Of a stretch of 64,000 nt of DNA, positions 18,694 to 28,390 are shown piece after piece. The notes under the pieces were generated by a model. It searched no databases and was not told where the DNA came from. It saw nothing but the letters and a program-made list of their open reading frames with translations. The translations under genes were made by a program, and so were the position numbers. How positions within the stretch are numbered: the first letter of the stretch is position 1; each line of letters begins with the position of its first letter. The DNA comes from Sulfuritalea sp. (GTDB taxonomy: Bacteria > Pseudomonadota > Gammaproteobacteria > Burkholderiales > Rhodocyclaceae): positions 51,454 through 115,453 of the forward strand of contig JALNYT010000010.1 of NCBI GenBank assembly GCA_023229685.1. Reading direction: 5' to 3'.

Positions 18694-19845
18694 TCAGTCG
18701 TGAACCATCGCGAACTTGCCATCCTTGACGGTCATCAGCACCCGACCGCGGTGGTCGAAGCCGGAATGATCCTTTGCCGTCATGGTGATGACGCCCTGCG
18801 AGGCCAGCATTTCCTTGGTGCCTTCCAGGGCGTCGCGCAGCGCCGTACGGAACTCCTGCGTGCCCGGTTTGCCCTTCTTGCCGGCTTCCGGGATGGCCCG
18901 GATCAGCAGCAGGCCGGCGTCATAGGTGCCGGCAGCGAAGATCGGCGGGGGGGAGCCGAACTGCTTCTCGTAGCTGTTGACCATGTCGAGGGTAATCTTC
19001 TTGGTCGGAAAGCTGTCGGGAATTTCGTTGGGTACAGCCAGCAGGGGGCCGACTATCAGTGCTCCCTCGACCTTCTTGCCGCCGATCTTGATGAAGGCAC
19101 TTGAAGCCGCGCCATGGGTCTGGAAAATCGGACCCTTGTAGCCGGAGTCGGTCAGTTGCGCATGCGGCAGGGCGGCGTCGGCGGCAACGCCGGCGACAAA
19201 GATCGCATCGGGCTTGGCGGCTATCAGCTTGAGCGCTTGTGCGACAACACTGGTGTCCTGCTGGTTGTAGCGTTCGTTGGCGACGATCTTGATGCCGGCC
19301 TTCTCTGCCATCGGGGCGAAGGTCTTGTACCAGTTTTCGCCGTAGGGATCGTTGCGACCGATGAAGCCGACGGTCTTGACGCCGCGCTTGGTCATCGCCG
19401 CGACCACGCCCTCACTGATCACGTCGTCATTGGGGTGGGTCTTGAACACCCAGCGTTTCTTGTCGTCCATCGGCAGCACGACGGCGGAGGTGCCGACCGG
19501 CGCCAGCATCGGCGTCTGTCCTTCGGCCATGAACGCCAGCACGCCCATGGCGTTGCCGGAACCGGACGGGCCGATCAGGGCGTCGATCTTGTTTTCGCCA
19601 AGCAGTTTCTTGGTGAGTTGCACGCTTTGTGTCGGATCGCTGGCGTCATCAAAGACCAGGTACTCGATGGTGTATTCGCCGATCTTCTTCGGCAGCAGGG
19701 CGACCGCGTTCTTCTGCGGAATACCGACGAATGCTATCGGCCCGGTCGATGATGCCATTACGCCGATCTTGACCTGCGCCTGCACCGTCATCGATGCGGC
19801 CAGCGCCAGCCCGGACAGGGCCAGTAGAAGTTTTCTTTTGATCAT
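18694..19845 (-). CDS. Branched-chain-amino-acid-type ABC transporter substrate-binding protein
   Basis: A 383-residue periplasmic binding protein. The ATG at 19845 follows AAGGAGGAGACACC and opens a clear signal peptide (MIKRKLLLALSGLALAAS, cleavage expected near VQA-Q). The mature part begins VKIGVMASSTGPIAFVG, typical of LivK-like proteins. In aromatic degraders such proteins often bind aromatic or alicyclic acids rather than amino acids. No permease or ATPase genes are in the window, so it is an orphan component here. As the last gene of the catabolic operon it may bind that pathway's substrate (inference). Confidence 0.85.
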   Translation of the reverse strand: MIKRKLLLALSGLALAASMTVQAQVKIGVMASSTGPIAFVGIPQKNAVALLPKKIGEYTIEYLVFDDASDPTQSVQLTKKLLGENKIDALIGPSGSGNAMGVLAFMAEGQTPMLAPVGTSAVVLPMDDKKRWVFKTHPNDDVISEGVVAAMTKRGVKTVGFIGRNDPYGENWYKTFAPMAEKAGIKIVANERYNQQDTSVVAQALKLIAAKPDAIFVAGVAADAALPHAQLTDSGYKGPIFQTHGAASSAFIKIGGKKVEGALIVGPLLAVPNEIPDSFPTKKITLDMVNSYEKQFGSPPPIFAAGTYDAGLLLIRAIPEAGKKGKPGTQEFRTALRDALEGTKEMLASQGVITMTAKDHSGFDHRGRVLMTVKDGKFAMVHD

Positions 19846-19915
19846 GGTGTCTCCTCCTTGATTGATGTTGTACAAAAGTCGCCTGCTGCGAACTGCATGA
19901 GATGGATTTTGCCCT

Positions 19916-21109
19916 TCAACCTGCAATGATGCCCTGATTCTTCAGGCGCGCGCAATCTGCCGCGGTGAAGCCTGCTTCACTCAGTATCGACAGGGTGTCC
20001 TGTCCGTACTTGGCGGGAAACCGCAGTTCCGTCACTACGCCCGGAACGTCCACCGCCATGGGCTGCATGCGTATCGTCTTGCCGTCGGGCGCCCGGGTCG
20101 TCGTCAGTCGGCTGCTGACGGCCGGCATCTCGCGGACCGCCGGTATGTCGTGGATCGGCGCATGCGGGATGGTCGCCTTGCGGGACTCCGCGGCAATCGC
20201 GGCCGTGGTGTGCTGTCGCGTCACCGCCGCCATGTCGCGGTGGATCGACTCGCGTTCCTGGTGGCGGCCTTCGTTGGTTATGCGTATCGCGCTGGCTACC
20301 GGCGTGAAGAAGGAGATCTCCGTGAGGCGCCGCCACTGCACATCGCTGCCGATGGCCAGGTAAATGAAACCGTCCGCGGTGGGGTAGACATTGGTCGGGA
20401 TGAATTTGCGATGCTCGTTGCCGCAGCGGGTAATTTCCGACGGATCGCAGTCGAAGTCGAGCAGTGGCAGGGTGGTGATCAGCCAGGAGGCCGCGGCCTG
20501 CAGCATCGACACATCGATGCGGCTGCCCTTGCCGGTTTCGGCACGCTCCAGCAGCGCCATCATCACGCTGGCGTAAACCTCGTCGCCGGCCTTGAGGTCG
20601 ATCAGCGGTACGCCGGACAGCGTCGGCGGACCGTCTGCGGAGCCGGTCAGTTCCATGTAGCCGGCCATCGCCTGGATCACCGGATCGTAGCCTGGCGCAT
20701 CGGGGTATTCCGGCCCCATGGCCGAGATGCCGGCCCAGATCAGGTCCGGCTTCACGGCGGAGAGACTTTCGTAGTCGATGCCCAGCTGCTTGTAGCGCTT
20801 GGGCACGGTATTGCAGCAGAACACATCGACCTCGAGTTCAAGAATCAGCCTTTTCAGCAGTTCCTGACCCTGCGGGTCCTTGAGGTTGATCGCGATGGCT
20901 TCCTTGCCGACGTTCGGGGCGATGAAGTAGCTGCGACGGTCGTCATCGACGACCTTGCCGCCGATGTAGCGGTTCGGATCGCCGGGCAGGCCTGTGCCGC
21001 TTGGCGTCGACTCGATGCGGATCACGCGCCAGCCCAGTTGGGCGAAACGCAGCGTTGCATACGGCAGCGACAGGGCCTGTTCCATCGAGAGGACGGTACG
21101 GCGCTTCAC
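19916..21109 (-). CDS. CaiB/BaiF class III CoA-transferase
   Basis: A 397-residue CoA-transferase of the formyl-CoA transferase family. It moves CoA between acyl-CoA and a free acid through an aspartyl intermediate; the expected aspartate is in SGVPLIDLKAGDEVY. The N-terminal block SLPYATLRFAQLGWRVIRIE matches the family. I prefer GTG at 21109, preceded by AGG with 8-base spacing, to the TTG at 21115. The GTG lies directly behind a CACAGAGGA repeat copy. Its place downstream of the molybdenum hydroxylase genes suggests it activates, or recycles CoA from, a pathway acid. Confidence 0.85.
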   Translation of the reverse strand: MKRRTVLSMEQALSLPYATLRFAQLGWRVIRIESTPSGTGLPGDPNRYIGGKVVDDDRRSYFIAPNVGKEAIAINLKDPQGQELLKRLILELEVDVFCCNTVPKRYKQLGIDYESLSAVKPDLIWAGISAMGPEYPDAPGYDPVIQAMAGYMELTGSADGPPTLSGVPLIDLKAGDEVYASVMMALLERAETGKGSRIDVSMLQAAASWLITTLPLLDFDCDPSEITRCGNEHRKFIPTNVYPTADGFIYLAIGSDVQWRRLTEISFFTPVASAIRITNEGRHQERESIHRDMAAVTRQHTTAAIAAESRKATIPHAPIHDIPAVREMPAVSSRLTTTRAPDGKTIRMQPMAVDVPGVVTELRFPAKYGQDTLSILSEAGFTAADCARLKNQGIIAG

Positions 21110-21270
21110 GAACAAAACCTTTTAGCCACAGAGGGCACAGAGAACACAGAGAAAAGCAGAAACGGGTCGGTTTGATTCCAGCGGCCCGGCAGACTTGGCC
21201 GTGCCTGAAGAAGAGGCATTGCCTCCTCTGTGTTCTCTGTGTCCTCCGTGGCTGGAATTTGGGTTTTCAT
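21110..21270. repeat. CACAGAGGA inverted repeat, copy 1 (between Mo-subunit and CoA-transferase genes)
   Basis: Two arms face each other: TAGCCACAGAGGGCACAGAG from 21124 and CTCTGTGTCCTCCGTGGCTG ending near 21254, separated by about 70 bases of unique DNA. Each arm is built from 9-base units of the ACACAGAGG type. The outer flanks match copies 2 and 3: an AAAAGGTTTT box next to the downstream start codon and a GGGTTTTCAT-type box at the other end. It can form a long hairpin in the transcript. Confidence 0.85.
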
Positions 21271-21271
21271 G

Positions 21272-23686
21272 CTATTCGGCCTTCCACGGCTTCCAGTACA
21301 GCTTGGGGGTCTGGCCATGGAGGGTGCGGTAAACGCGCTCCGGGGTGAAGGGCAGCTCGAACATGCGCACCCCGGTGGCGTTGGCTATGGCGTTGGCCGT
21401 GGCCGCTGCGATGCAGATCGACGGCGCCTCGCCGACGCCCTTGGCTCCCTGCGGTCCTTCGCCATCCATCGATTCGATGAAGGAGATGTCCATTTCCGGA
21501 ATTTCGGGCGCCGTCACCAGCTTGTAGTCGCGGAAGTTGGGGTTCTTCATGACGCCGTTTTCGATCATCAGGTCTTCCGTCAGCGCGTAGCCCTGACCCA
21601 TGACCACGCCGCCTTCGATCTGGCCTTCGATGCCGAGCCGGTTCAGTACCCGGCCGACATCGTGCGCGCCGGTGACCTTGGTCATCCTGACCGTCCCCGT
21701 GTCGGTATCGACTTCGACTTCCACCACCTGGGTGCCCCAGGCGTAGGCGGCCGAGACGTCGCCCTTGAAGCCCTTGTCCTGATGCACGCTGGGCGGCTCG
21801 TAGTAGAACGTGGTCATCACCAGTTCGGCCTTGTCCTGGAAGTGCAGGTTGCGCAACAGCTTCGACAACTCGACCACGACTTCGCCACTGCCGGCCTTGA
21901 TGACAAAGCCGCCGCGCAGGTCGAGATCGCTCTCGGCGCAGTCGTACTTCTTGGCTGCCACGGCGAGTATTTTTGTTTTGGCCTTTTTCGCCGCGCCGAT
22001 CGCCGAGTTGCCGGCGATGAAAGTGGTACGGCTGGCATGCACGCCGACATCCCACGGCGTGATGGCGGTATCGTTATTGACCACGGTGATGGCCGACATG
22101 GGCAAGCCGAGTTCCTCGCAGACCAGTTGCGACAGCACGGTCTCCGAGCCTTGGCCGATTTCCGAGGCACCGGTGATCAATGTCACATTGGCAAAGTCGT
22201 CCATCTTGAGGATGGTGCCGCAGCCGTCGGACGGGTAGATCTTGGCGCCGCCGCCGACGTGCAGCATGGAGGCCATGCCGACACCGCGCTTGATGTTGCC
22301 GGGCTTGTCGCGGTTGGCCACGTTCTCCTGAACCTTGCGCGAATAATCGCTGCGGGTCGCCGCCGTGGTCAGGCAGTCCTTGAAGCCGCAGCTCTTGAAG
22401 CTCATGCCCTGGCCGGTGGTTTCTCCCGCATCCTGGGCGTTCTTGAGGCGGAAGGCGAGGGGATCCATGCCGATCTTTTCGGCCAGCATGTCCATGTGCT
22501 GTTCGATGGCGAAGGTCGCCTGCAAATTGCCGTAGCCGCGGAACGACCCGGCGTAGGGGTTGTTGGTGTAAACGGCTGCGGTGTGATAGTCGCAATGCGG
22601 CACGCGGTAGAGGGAGGAGAAGGTCTGCATCATCACGAAAGGCGTGGTCGCGCCCCAGGACGTGTAGGCGCCGTTGTCGTGCAGGGTATGCACCTGGCGG
22701 AAGGTCAGCGTGCCGTCTTTCTTGCAGCCCGAGCGCAGGGTCAGCAGCACCGGCTGCCGCGTCGGCGACGCCAGGAACTCCTCTTCGCGGGTGAACAGCA
22801 TTTTCACCGGCCGCTTGGCGGCGCGGGCGAGATACAGGCAAATCACTTCGAAGGGATAGATGTCCAGCTTGGAGCCGAAGCCGCCGCCGATTGGTGGCTG
22901 GATGATGCGGATGCGCGCCGGGTCCATGTTCAGGTATTCGGCAAACTCCCGCTTGTGCAGGAAGGGCACCTGGGTGTTCGAGTACATGAGCAGGTTCCCC
23001 GAAGCATCGAACTCGGCGATCATGCCCGAGACGCCCATGCAGCAGTGGGTGACGTAGTGCAGCTTGAAGGTGTCTTCGAGCACCACATCGGATTCGGCTT
23101 CGCCCCGCACCACGTCGCCGTGAGCATAGTCGAAGGTCATGGCGACGTTGTCCGGCTTGCCCTTGTGCGCGATGGTTGTGCCCTGCTTCAGATGTTCGTG
23201 ACTGCCGTCGGCGCCATGCGGTTCGGGGTGGATCAGGGCCGCGCCCGGCTTGATCGCGTCTTCCGGGTTGGAGATGACCGGCAGGTCCTCGTATACGACC
23301 TTGATCAGCTTGAGCGCGGCTTCGGCAATCTCCTCGGTTTCGGCTGCGACTGCGGCGATCTCGTCGCGTTCGCTGCGGACGCGGCCGACCTTCAGGGGAA
23401 AGTGGTCGCGAGCGACGCCGATCGGCCGCTGATCGGGAACATCGGCGGCGGTGATGACCACGTGCACGCCGGGCAGCGCCTTGGCGGCCGAGGTGTCGAT
23501 CGACTTGATCAAGGCATGAATGCGTTCGGAACGCAGGATCTTGCCGTGCAACTGGCCCGACAGGTTGATGTCGTGGATGTAACGTGTCTTGCCGCTGGCC
23601 TTCTCCGGAGCATCCATTTTCGGGATGCGCTTGCCGATCAGCGAGTCCGGCTGAATAACTCTGGCCTTCTTTTCTGCAACGCTCAT
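21272..23686 (-). CDS. Xanthine-dehydrogenase-family molybdenum hydroxylase, molybdopterin subunit
   Basis: An 804-residue large subunit of a three-subunit molybdenum hydroxylase, which adds water-derived oxygen to an aromatic or heterocyclic carbon. Motifs include IGGGFGSKLD at the Mo site, SFRGYGNLQ, the EIGQGSETVL loop and the catalytic glutamate near residue 753 in AKGVGEAP. The closest recognisable relatives are the 4-hydroxybenzoyl-CoA reductase/aromatic hydroxylase branch, but the FAD subunit lacks the extra Fe-S loop of that reductase. It lies 10 bases after the Fe-S subunit gene. Substrate unknown; it should need a sulfurated molybdopterin-cytosine-type cofactor. Confidence 0.87.
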   Translation of the reverse strand: MSVAEKKARVIQPDSLIGKRIPKMDAPEKASGKTRYIHDINLSGQLHGKILRSERIHALIKSIDTSAAKALPGVHVVITAADVPDQRPIGVARDHFPLKVGRVRSERDEIAAVAAETEEIAEAALKLIKVVYEDLPVISNPEDAIKPGAALIHPEPHGADGSHEHLKQGTTIAHKGKPDNVAMTFDYAHGDVVRGEAESDVVLEDTFKLHYVTHCCMGVSGMIAEFDASGNLLMYSNTQVPFLHKREFAEYLNMDPARIRIIQPPIGGGFGSKLDIYPFEVICLYLARAAKRPVKMLFTREEEFLASPTRQPVLLTLRSGCKKDGTLTFRQVHTLHDNGAYTSWGATTPFVMMQTFSSLYRVPHCDYHTAAVYTNNPYAGSFRGYGNLQATFAIEQHMDMLAEKIGMDPLAFRLKNAQDAGETTGQGMSFKSCGFKDCLTTAATRSDYSRKVQENVANRDKPGNIKRGVGMASMLHVGGGAKIYPSDGCGTILKMDDFANVTLITGASEIGQGSETVLSQLVCEELGLPMSAITVVNNDTAITPWDVGVHASRTTFIAGNSAIGAAKKAKTKILAVAAKKYDCAESDLDLRGGFVIKAGSGEVVVELSKLLRNLHFQDKAELVMTTFYYEPPSVHQDKGFKGDVSAAYAWGTQVVEVEVDTDTGTVRMTKVTGAHDVGRVLNRLGIEGQIEGGVVMGQGYALTEDLMIENGVMKNPNFRDYKLVTAPEIPEMDISFIESMDGEGPQGAKGVGEAPSICIAAATANAIANATGVRMFELPFTPERVYRTLHGQTPKLYWKPWKAE

Positions 23687-23696
23687 GGGGATATCC

Positions 23697-24170
23697 TTAG
23701 TTTTGTGCGCCGCTCACCGAGGCGATGGCGTCGACTATTTTCTTGTAACCCGTGCAGCGGCAAAGATTGCCCTCTATGCCACGCTTGATGCTGTCGGTGT
23801 CGCCACAGCACCCGCTGCGCACCAGATGATCGGCCTGCATGATCATGCCGGGGGTGCAGAAGCCGCACTGCACGGCGCCGTGCTCGACGAAGGCGTCGCG
23901 CAGGGCATCGGCCTCGCTGTCGTTGGCCAACCCCTCGATGGTGGTGACGTTGCGGCCGTCGCAATCGACGGCGAACATCAGGCACGAGTTCAGCGACACG
24001 CCATCGACCTGGATGGTGCAGGCACCGCACTCGCCTTCGCCGCAGCCGTACTTGGTGCCGGTGAGTCCGATGACGTCACGCAACATGGCGAGAGCATTCA
24101 TCGTGACGTCCACGGTAACGCGCCGCTTGATGCCGTTCAGGGTGAATTCGATGTCATGCTTGAGCGACAT
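23697..24170 (-). CDS. Molybdenum hydroxylase, [2Fe-2S] subunit
   Basis: A 157-residue protein with two [2Fe-2S] sites. The plant-type cluster uses C43, C48, C51 and C63 (YGCGEGECGAC). The second cluster uses C102, C105, C137 and C139 (CGFCTPG, LCRCTGY). It passes electrons from the Mo site to the flavin subunit. The start overlaps the FAD-subunit gene by 17 bases and has AAGGA 9 bases upstream. Length and motifs are normal. Confidence 0.92.
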   Translation of the reverse strand: MSLKHDIEFTLNGIKRRVTVDVTMNALAMLRDVIGLTGTKYGCGEGECGACTIQVDGVSLNSCLMFAVDCDGRNVTTIEGLANDSEADALRDAFVEHGAVQCGFCTPGMIMQADHLVRSGCCGDTDSIKRGIEGNLCRCTGYKKIVDAIASVSGAQN

Positions 24171-25020
24171 GGCTGAGTATCCTTTTGGTGATGTTATGGA
24201 TCATTTCCTTGCGATACCAGGCGCTGGCGCGGACGTCGTCGATCGGCTTGACTTCGTCGCGCGCGACCGCGGCCGCTTTCTCGATGGTGGCCTCATCGAG
24301 GCGCTGTCCTTCCAGTGCTTTCTCGGTCTGCGAGGCCCGCACCGGTGTCGGGGCGACCGCGCCGAACGCCACCCTGACATTGGACAGTATGCCTTCCTTG
24401 AGCGTTCCGGCGATGCCGATGGAAATCGTCGATATGTCCAGCGCCGGTCGCGTACCGAGCTTGTGGAACCGCGCCACGTGGCCCTCTGCCGGCAGCGGGA
24501 TGCGCACGCAGGTCACCAGTTCGCACAGGGAGCGGCGCGTCTTTCCGGGTCCGACGAAGAAGGTCGATAGCGGCATGCTGTGCCGGTAGAGCTTGGCTTC
24601 CGGCATCGACGCCAGTTCGACCGAGGCATCCAGCACCAGCAGGGGGATCAGGGTGTCGCCGGCCGGGGAGGCATTGCAGATGTTGCCCCCCAGCGTCGCG
24701 GCATTGCGGATCTGGTCGCTGGCAAAATGATTACAGGCATCGACCAGCACCGGCAGATGCTGCCGTACCAGTGGGTGCGCCATGATCTCGGTAATCGTGG
24801 CCAGCGTTCCGATGCGGATTTCCTTGCCTTCCAGCGTGATGCCGGAGAGTTGGGGAATGTGGCGGATGTTCATCAGCGTGTGCTTGATCTTGACCCGGCC
24901 GGCCTGACTTTGCGGCGTGAGATCGGTGCCGCCGGCGAGTATCGTCACGTCGCCGTCCTTGAGACACTCGACCGCCTGGTCGAGGCTGGTGGGTGCGAGG
25001 TAGTGTTTCAGTTCATTCAT
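24154..25020 (-). CDS. Molybdenum hydroxylase, FAD subunit (no extra 4Fe-4S loop)
   Basis: A 288-residue FAD subunit of the CoxM/XdhB type, with AGGTDL near the N-terminus and TLGGNICNASPAGDT for flavin binding. 4-Hydroxybenzoyl-CoA reductase beta subunits carry an insertion of about 40 residues with four cysteines just after this second motif; here the chain runs straight from NASPAGDT into LIPLLVLDASVEL, so that cluster is absent. I chose the ATG at 25020 (GAGG 9 bases upstream); ATG at 25029 is the alternative. It follows the mutase gene by 11 bases, in one operon. Confidence 0.88.
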   Translation of the reverse strand: MNELKHYLAPTSLDQAVECLKDGDVTILAGGTDLTPQSQAGRVKIKHTLMNIRHIPQLSGITLEGKEIRIGTLATITEIMAHPLVRQHLPVLVDACNHFASDQIRNAATLGGNICNASPAGDTLIPLLVLDASVELASMPEAKLYRHSMPLSTFFVGPGKTRRSLCELVTCVRIPLPAEGHVARFHKLGTRPALDISTISIGIAGTLKEGILSNVRVAFGAVAPTPVRASQTEKALEGQRLDEATIEKAAAVARDEVKPIDDVRASAWYRKEMIHNITKRILSHVAQA

Positions 25021-25031
25021 TGTTTCCATCC

Positions 25032-26621
<1,590 letters not shown>

Positions 26622-26737
26622 TGCGAAAACCTTTTTGGCCACAGAGGACACAGAGGACACAGAGAAAGCACGCCACCAAGGTTTTCCTCTGTGAACTCTG
26701 TGTCCTCTGTGGCTAAGCTTTGGGTTTGAAAGTTCAT
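26622..26737. repeat. CACAGAGGA inverted repeat, copy 2 (between the two mutase subunit genes)
   Basis: Arms GGCCACAGAGGACACAGAGG (from 26637) and CTCTGTGTCCTCTGTGGCTA (to about 26716) enclose a short unique loop. The repeat ends with AAAAAGGTTTT 8 bases before the mutase ATG and overlaps the stop codon of the B12-subunit gene at its other end. It separates two genes whose products must assemble together. Confidence 0.88.
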
Positions 26738-27135
26738 TTCACTTCCTTGCGGATGAATTCGGTGATCGCATCCAGCTTCGAACCCGAGGGGAAGATGCCC
26801 TTGAATCCGAGTTCGCGCAGCGCTTCGTGATCCTGTGCCGGCAGGTTGCCGCCGATGACCCAGAGCTTGTCGTCGAGACCATTGGCTTCGAGCAGGGGCT
26901 TCAGCTTGCGGCAGAAGGGGATGTGCGAGCCGGCCATGGAGGACAGCGAGATTACGTCGACGTCTTCTTCGAGGGCGATGCGTGCGATCTGCTCCGGCGT
27001 TTGCCGCAGCCCGGTGTAGATGACTTCGAAGCCGGCGTCCATCATGGCGCGGGCAACGACCTTGGCGCCTTGATCGTGGCCGTCAAGCCCGGGTTTGCCG
27101 AGCAGGACCTTGATTCGGCGTTGTGATGCAGTCAT
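26734..27135 (-). CDS. Acyl-CoA mutase, cobalamin-binding (small) subunit
   Basis: A 133-residue B12-binding protein. The cobalt-ligating histidine is in LGKPGLDGHDQGAKV, followed by the SLSSMAGSH and VIGGNLPAQD loops of the fold. It works with the large subunit at 25032-26621, separated from it by repeat copy 2. The ATG at 27135 overlaps the stop of the acyl-CoA dehydrogenase gene (ATGA). Split-subunit mutases of this size are known for isobutyryl-, 2-hydroxyisobutyryl- and some methylmalonyl-CoA mutases. Confidence 0.92.
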   Translation of the reverse strand: MTASQRRIKVLLGKPGLDGHDQGAKVVARAMMDAGFEVIYTGLRQTPEQIARIALEEDVDVISLSSMAGSHIPFCRKLKPLLEANGLDDKLWVIGGNLPAQDHEALRELGFKGIFPSGSKLDAITEFIRKEVK

Positions 27136-28265
27136 GACGATACTTCCTTGGCAATGATGAGTTTCAGTATCTCGCTGGTGCCGCCGCCGATCAGGGTGAA
27201 GCGGACATCGCGCAGATAGCGTTGGACCGGGTATTCCATGGCGTAGCCGTAGGAGGCGAAGACCCGTGCCGCCTTGTCGCAGACGGTAGCCGCCGTTTCG
27301 GTGGCGAACAGCTTGGCCATCGCCGCTGCCTTGTGATACGGCTTGCCGGAATCGTGCAGCGACGCAGCGTAGTAAACGAGGTGGGTCGCCGCCTCGAGGT
27401 CGGTGGCCATCTCGGCCAGCTTCATCTGGATCGCCTGGTAGCGGTTGATCGCCTTGCCGAACTGCTTGCGCTCGCCGGCATAGCGCACCGCCTCGCCGAG
27501 CGCGGCGCGCGCCACGCCAAGGCCCATGGCGCCGGTGATGATGCGGATCTCGCCCAGGGTTTTGCGCAGATGCCCTTCGCCGTCGCCTTCCTCCTTCGAC
27601 AGGCGATGGCTGTCGGGAACGAAGCACTCATCGAAGGCCACTTCCGAGGTCGGCAGCGCCCAGACGCCCATCTTGTGAATCTCGCGGCCGACGGTGATGC
27701 CCTTGAAGTGCTTCTCGACGAGGAATATGGTGAGCTTCTTCTCCTCGCCGGCCTTGGCGAACACGGTGAAGAAGTCGGCCACCGGTGCCGATGTAATCCA
27801 GGTCTTCTGGCCGTTGATGACGTAACCGCCATCGACCTTCTTCGCCGTCGTGGCGATCGAATCGAGGTCGGAGCCGGCATTCGGCTCGGTCATGCAGATC
27901 GCGGCGATTTTCTCGCCGCGCAGGGCCGGCTTGAACAGGCGCTCGATGATGTCCTCGTTGCCCAAGAGATGCAGGAACTTGGTGCCCATCAGCGACTGCA
28001 TGGCCACCGCGCCGGCCAGCGACATCGAGCCACGCGCGACTTCCTGCAGGGCCAGGCAGAACTCGGTCAACGCCGTACCGCTACCGCCGACTGCTTCGGG
28101 ATAGCGCATGCCGAAGAAGCCGAGGTCGGCCAGTTCCTGGAACAGTGCGCGCGGATACACCTTGGCTTCGTCCAGCGCCGCCGCCTGCGGCGCGATGCGC
28201 TCGTCGCAGAAGCGGGCGAAGGTGTCGCGGATGGACTGCTGTTCGCTAGTCAGTTCGAAGTTCAT
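27132..28265 (-). CDS. Acyl-CoA dehydrogenase with displaced catalytic base
   Basis: A 377-residue flavoprotein of the acyl-CoA dehydrogenase family (ICMTEPNAGSD, WITSAPVADFF, GERKQFGKAI). The usual catalytic glutamate in YEGTSEI is absent: the site reads GGGTSEI, with glycine at residue 361. A candidate replacement is E239 in LGEIRIITG, in the helix where isovaleryl-CoA and long-chain acyl-CoA dehydrogenases keep their base. That pattern would suit a branched or bulky acyl-CoA. It should introduce an alpha,beta double bond and pass electrons to ETF. The ATG at 28265 lies behind repeat copy 3. Confidence 0.9.
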   Translation of the reverse strand: MNFELTSEQQSIRDTFARFCDERIAPQAAALDEAKVYPRALFQELADLGFFGMRYPEAVGGSGTALTEFCLALQEVARGSMSLAGAVAMQSLMGTKFLHLLGNEDIIERLFKPALRGEKIAAICMTEPNAGSDLDSIATTAKKVDGGYVINGQKTWITSAPVADFFTVFAKAGEEKKLTIFLVEKHFKGITVGREIHKMGVWALPTSEVAFDECFVPDSHRLSKEEGDGEGHLRKTLGEIRIITGAMGLGVARAALGEAVRYAGERKQFGKAINRYQAIQMKLAEMATDLEAATHLVYYAASLHDSGKPYHKAAAMAKLFATETAATVCDKAARVFASYGYAMEYPVQRYLRDVRFTLIGGGTSEILKLIIAKEVSS

Positions 28266-28386
28266 TATGAAAAACCTATTTGGCCACAGAGGACACAGAG
28301 TTCACAGAGAGAGGCAAAAGCGCCTTTCTGTTTTTCTCTGTGTGCTCTGTGTCCTCTGTGGCTAGATGTCCGGTTTTGAAGTTCAT
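28266..28386. repeat. CACAGAGGA inverted repeat, copy 3 (between hyuB-like and acyl-CoA dehydrogenase genes)
   Basis: Arms GGCCACAGAGGACACAGAG (from about 28282) and CTCTGTGTCCTCTGTGGCTA (to about 28364). As in copies 1 and 2, an AGGTTTTT box abuts the start of the downstream gene, and the far end carries the TTTGAAGTTCAT-type box seen in copy 2. Confidence 0.87.
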
Positions 28387-28390
28387 TGGT

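Noticed and set aside
18601..18703. Short plus-strand frames after AAGGAGGGAGTC near 18.6 kb
   Set aside because: The ATG in register with the ribosome-binding site gives only eight codons; the adjoining hydrophobic frame has no start of its own in register.
21106..21318. Small frames across the repeats giving ATEDTENTEE- or LCVLCVLCG-like peptides
   Set aside because: They are translations of the repeat itself, a well-known source of false gene calls.
21230..23788. 852-codon plus-strand frame opposite the molybdopterin subunit
   Set aside because: Antisense shadow in GC-rich DNA; no family motifs, while the minus-strand protein has all of them.
21272..25020. Assignment of the molybdenum enzyme as HcrABC (4-hydroxybenzoyl-CoA reductase)
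   Set aside because: The FAD subunit lacks the Fe-S loop that defines this reductase.
26734..27627. A 297-residue form of the B12 subunit
   Set aside because: The N-terminal extension is an out-of-frame reading of the acyl-CoA dehydrogenase gene; ATG 27135 overlaps that gene's stop as expected.
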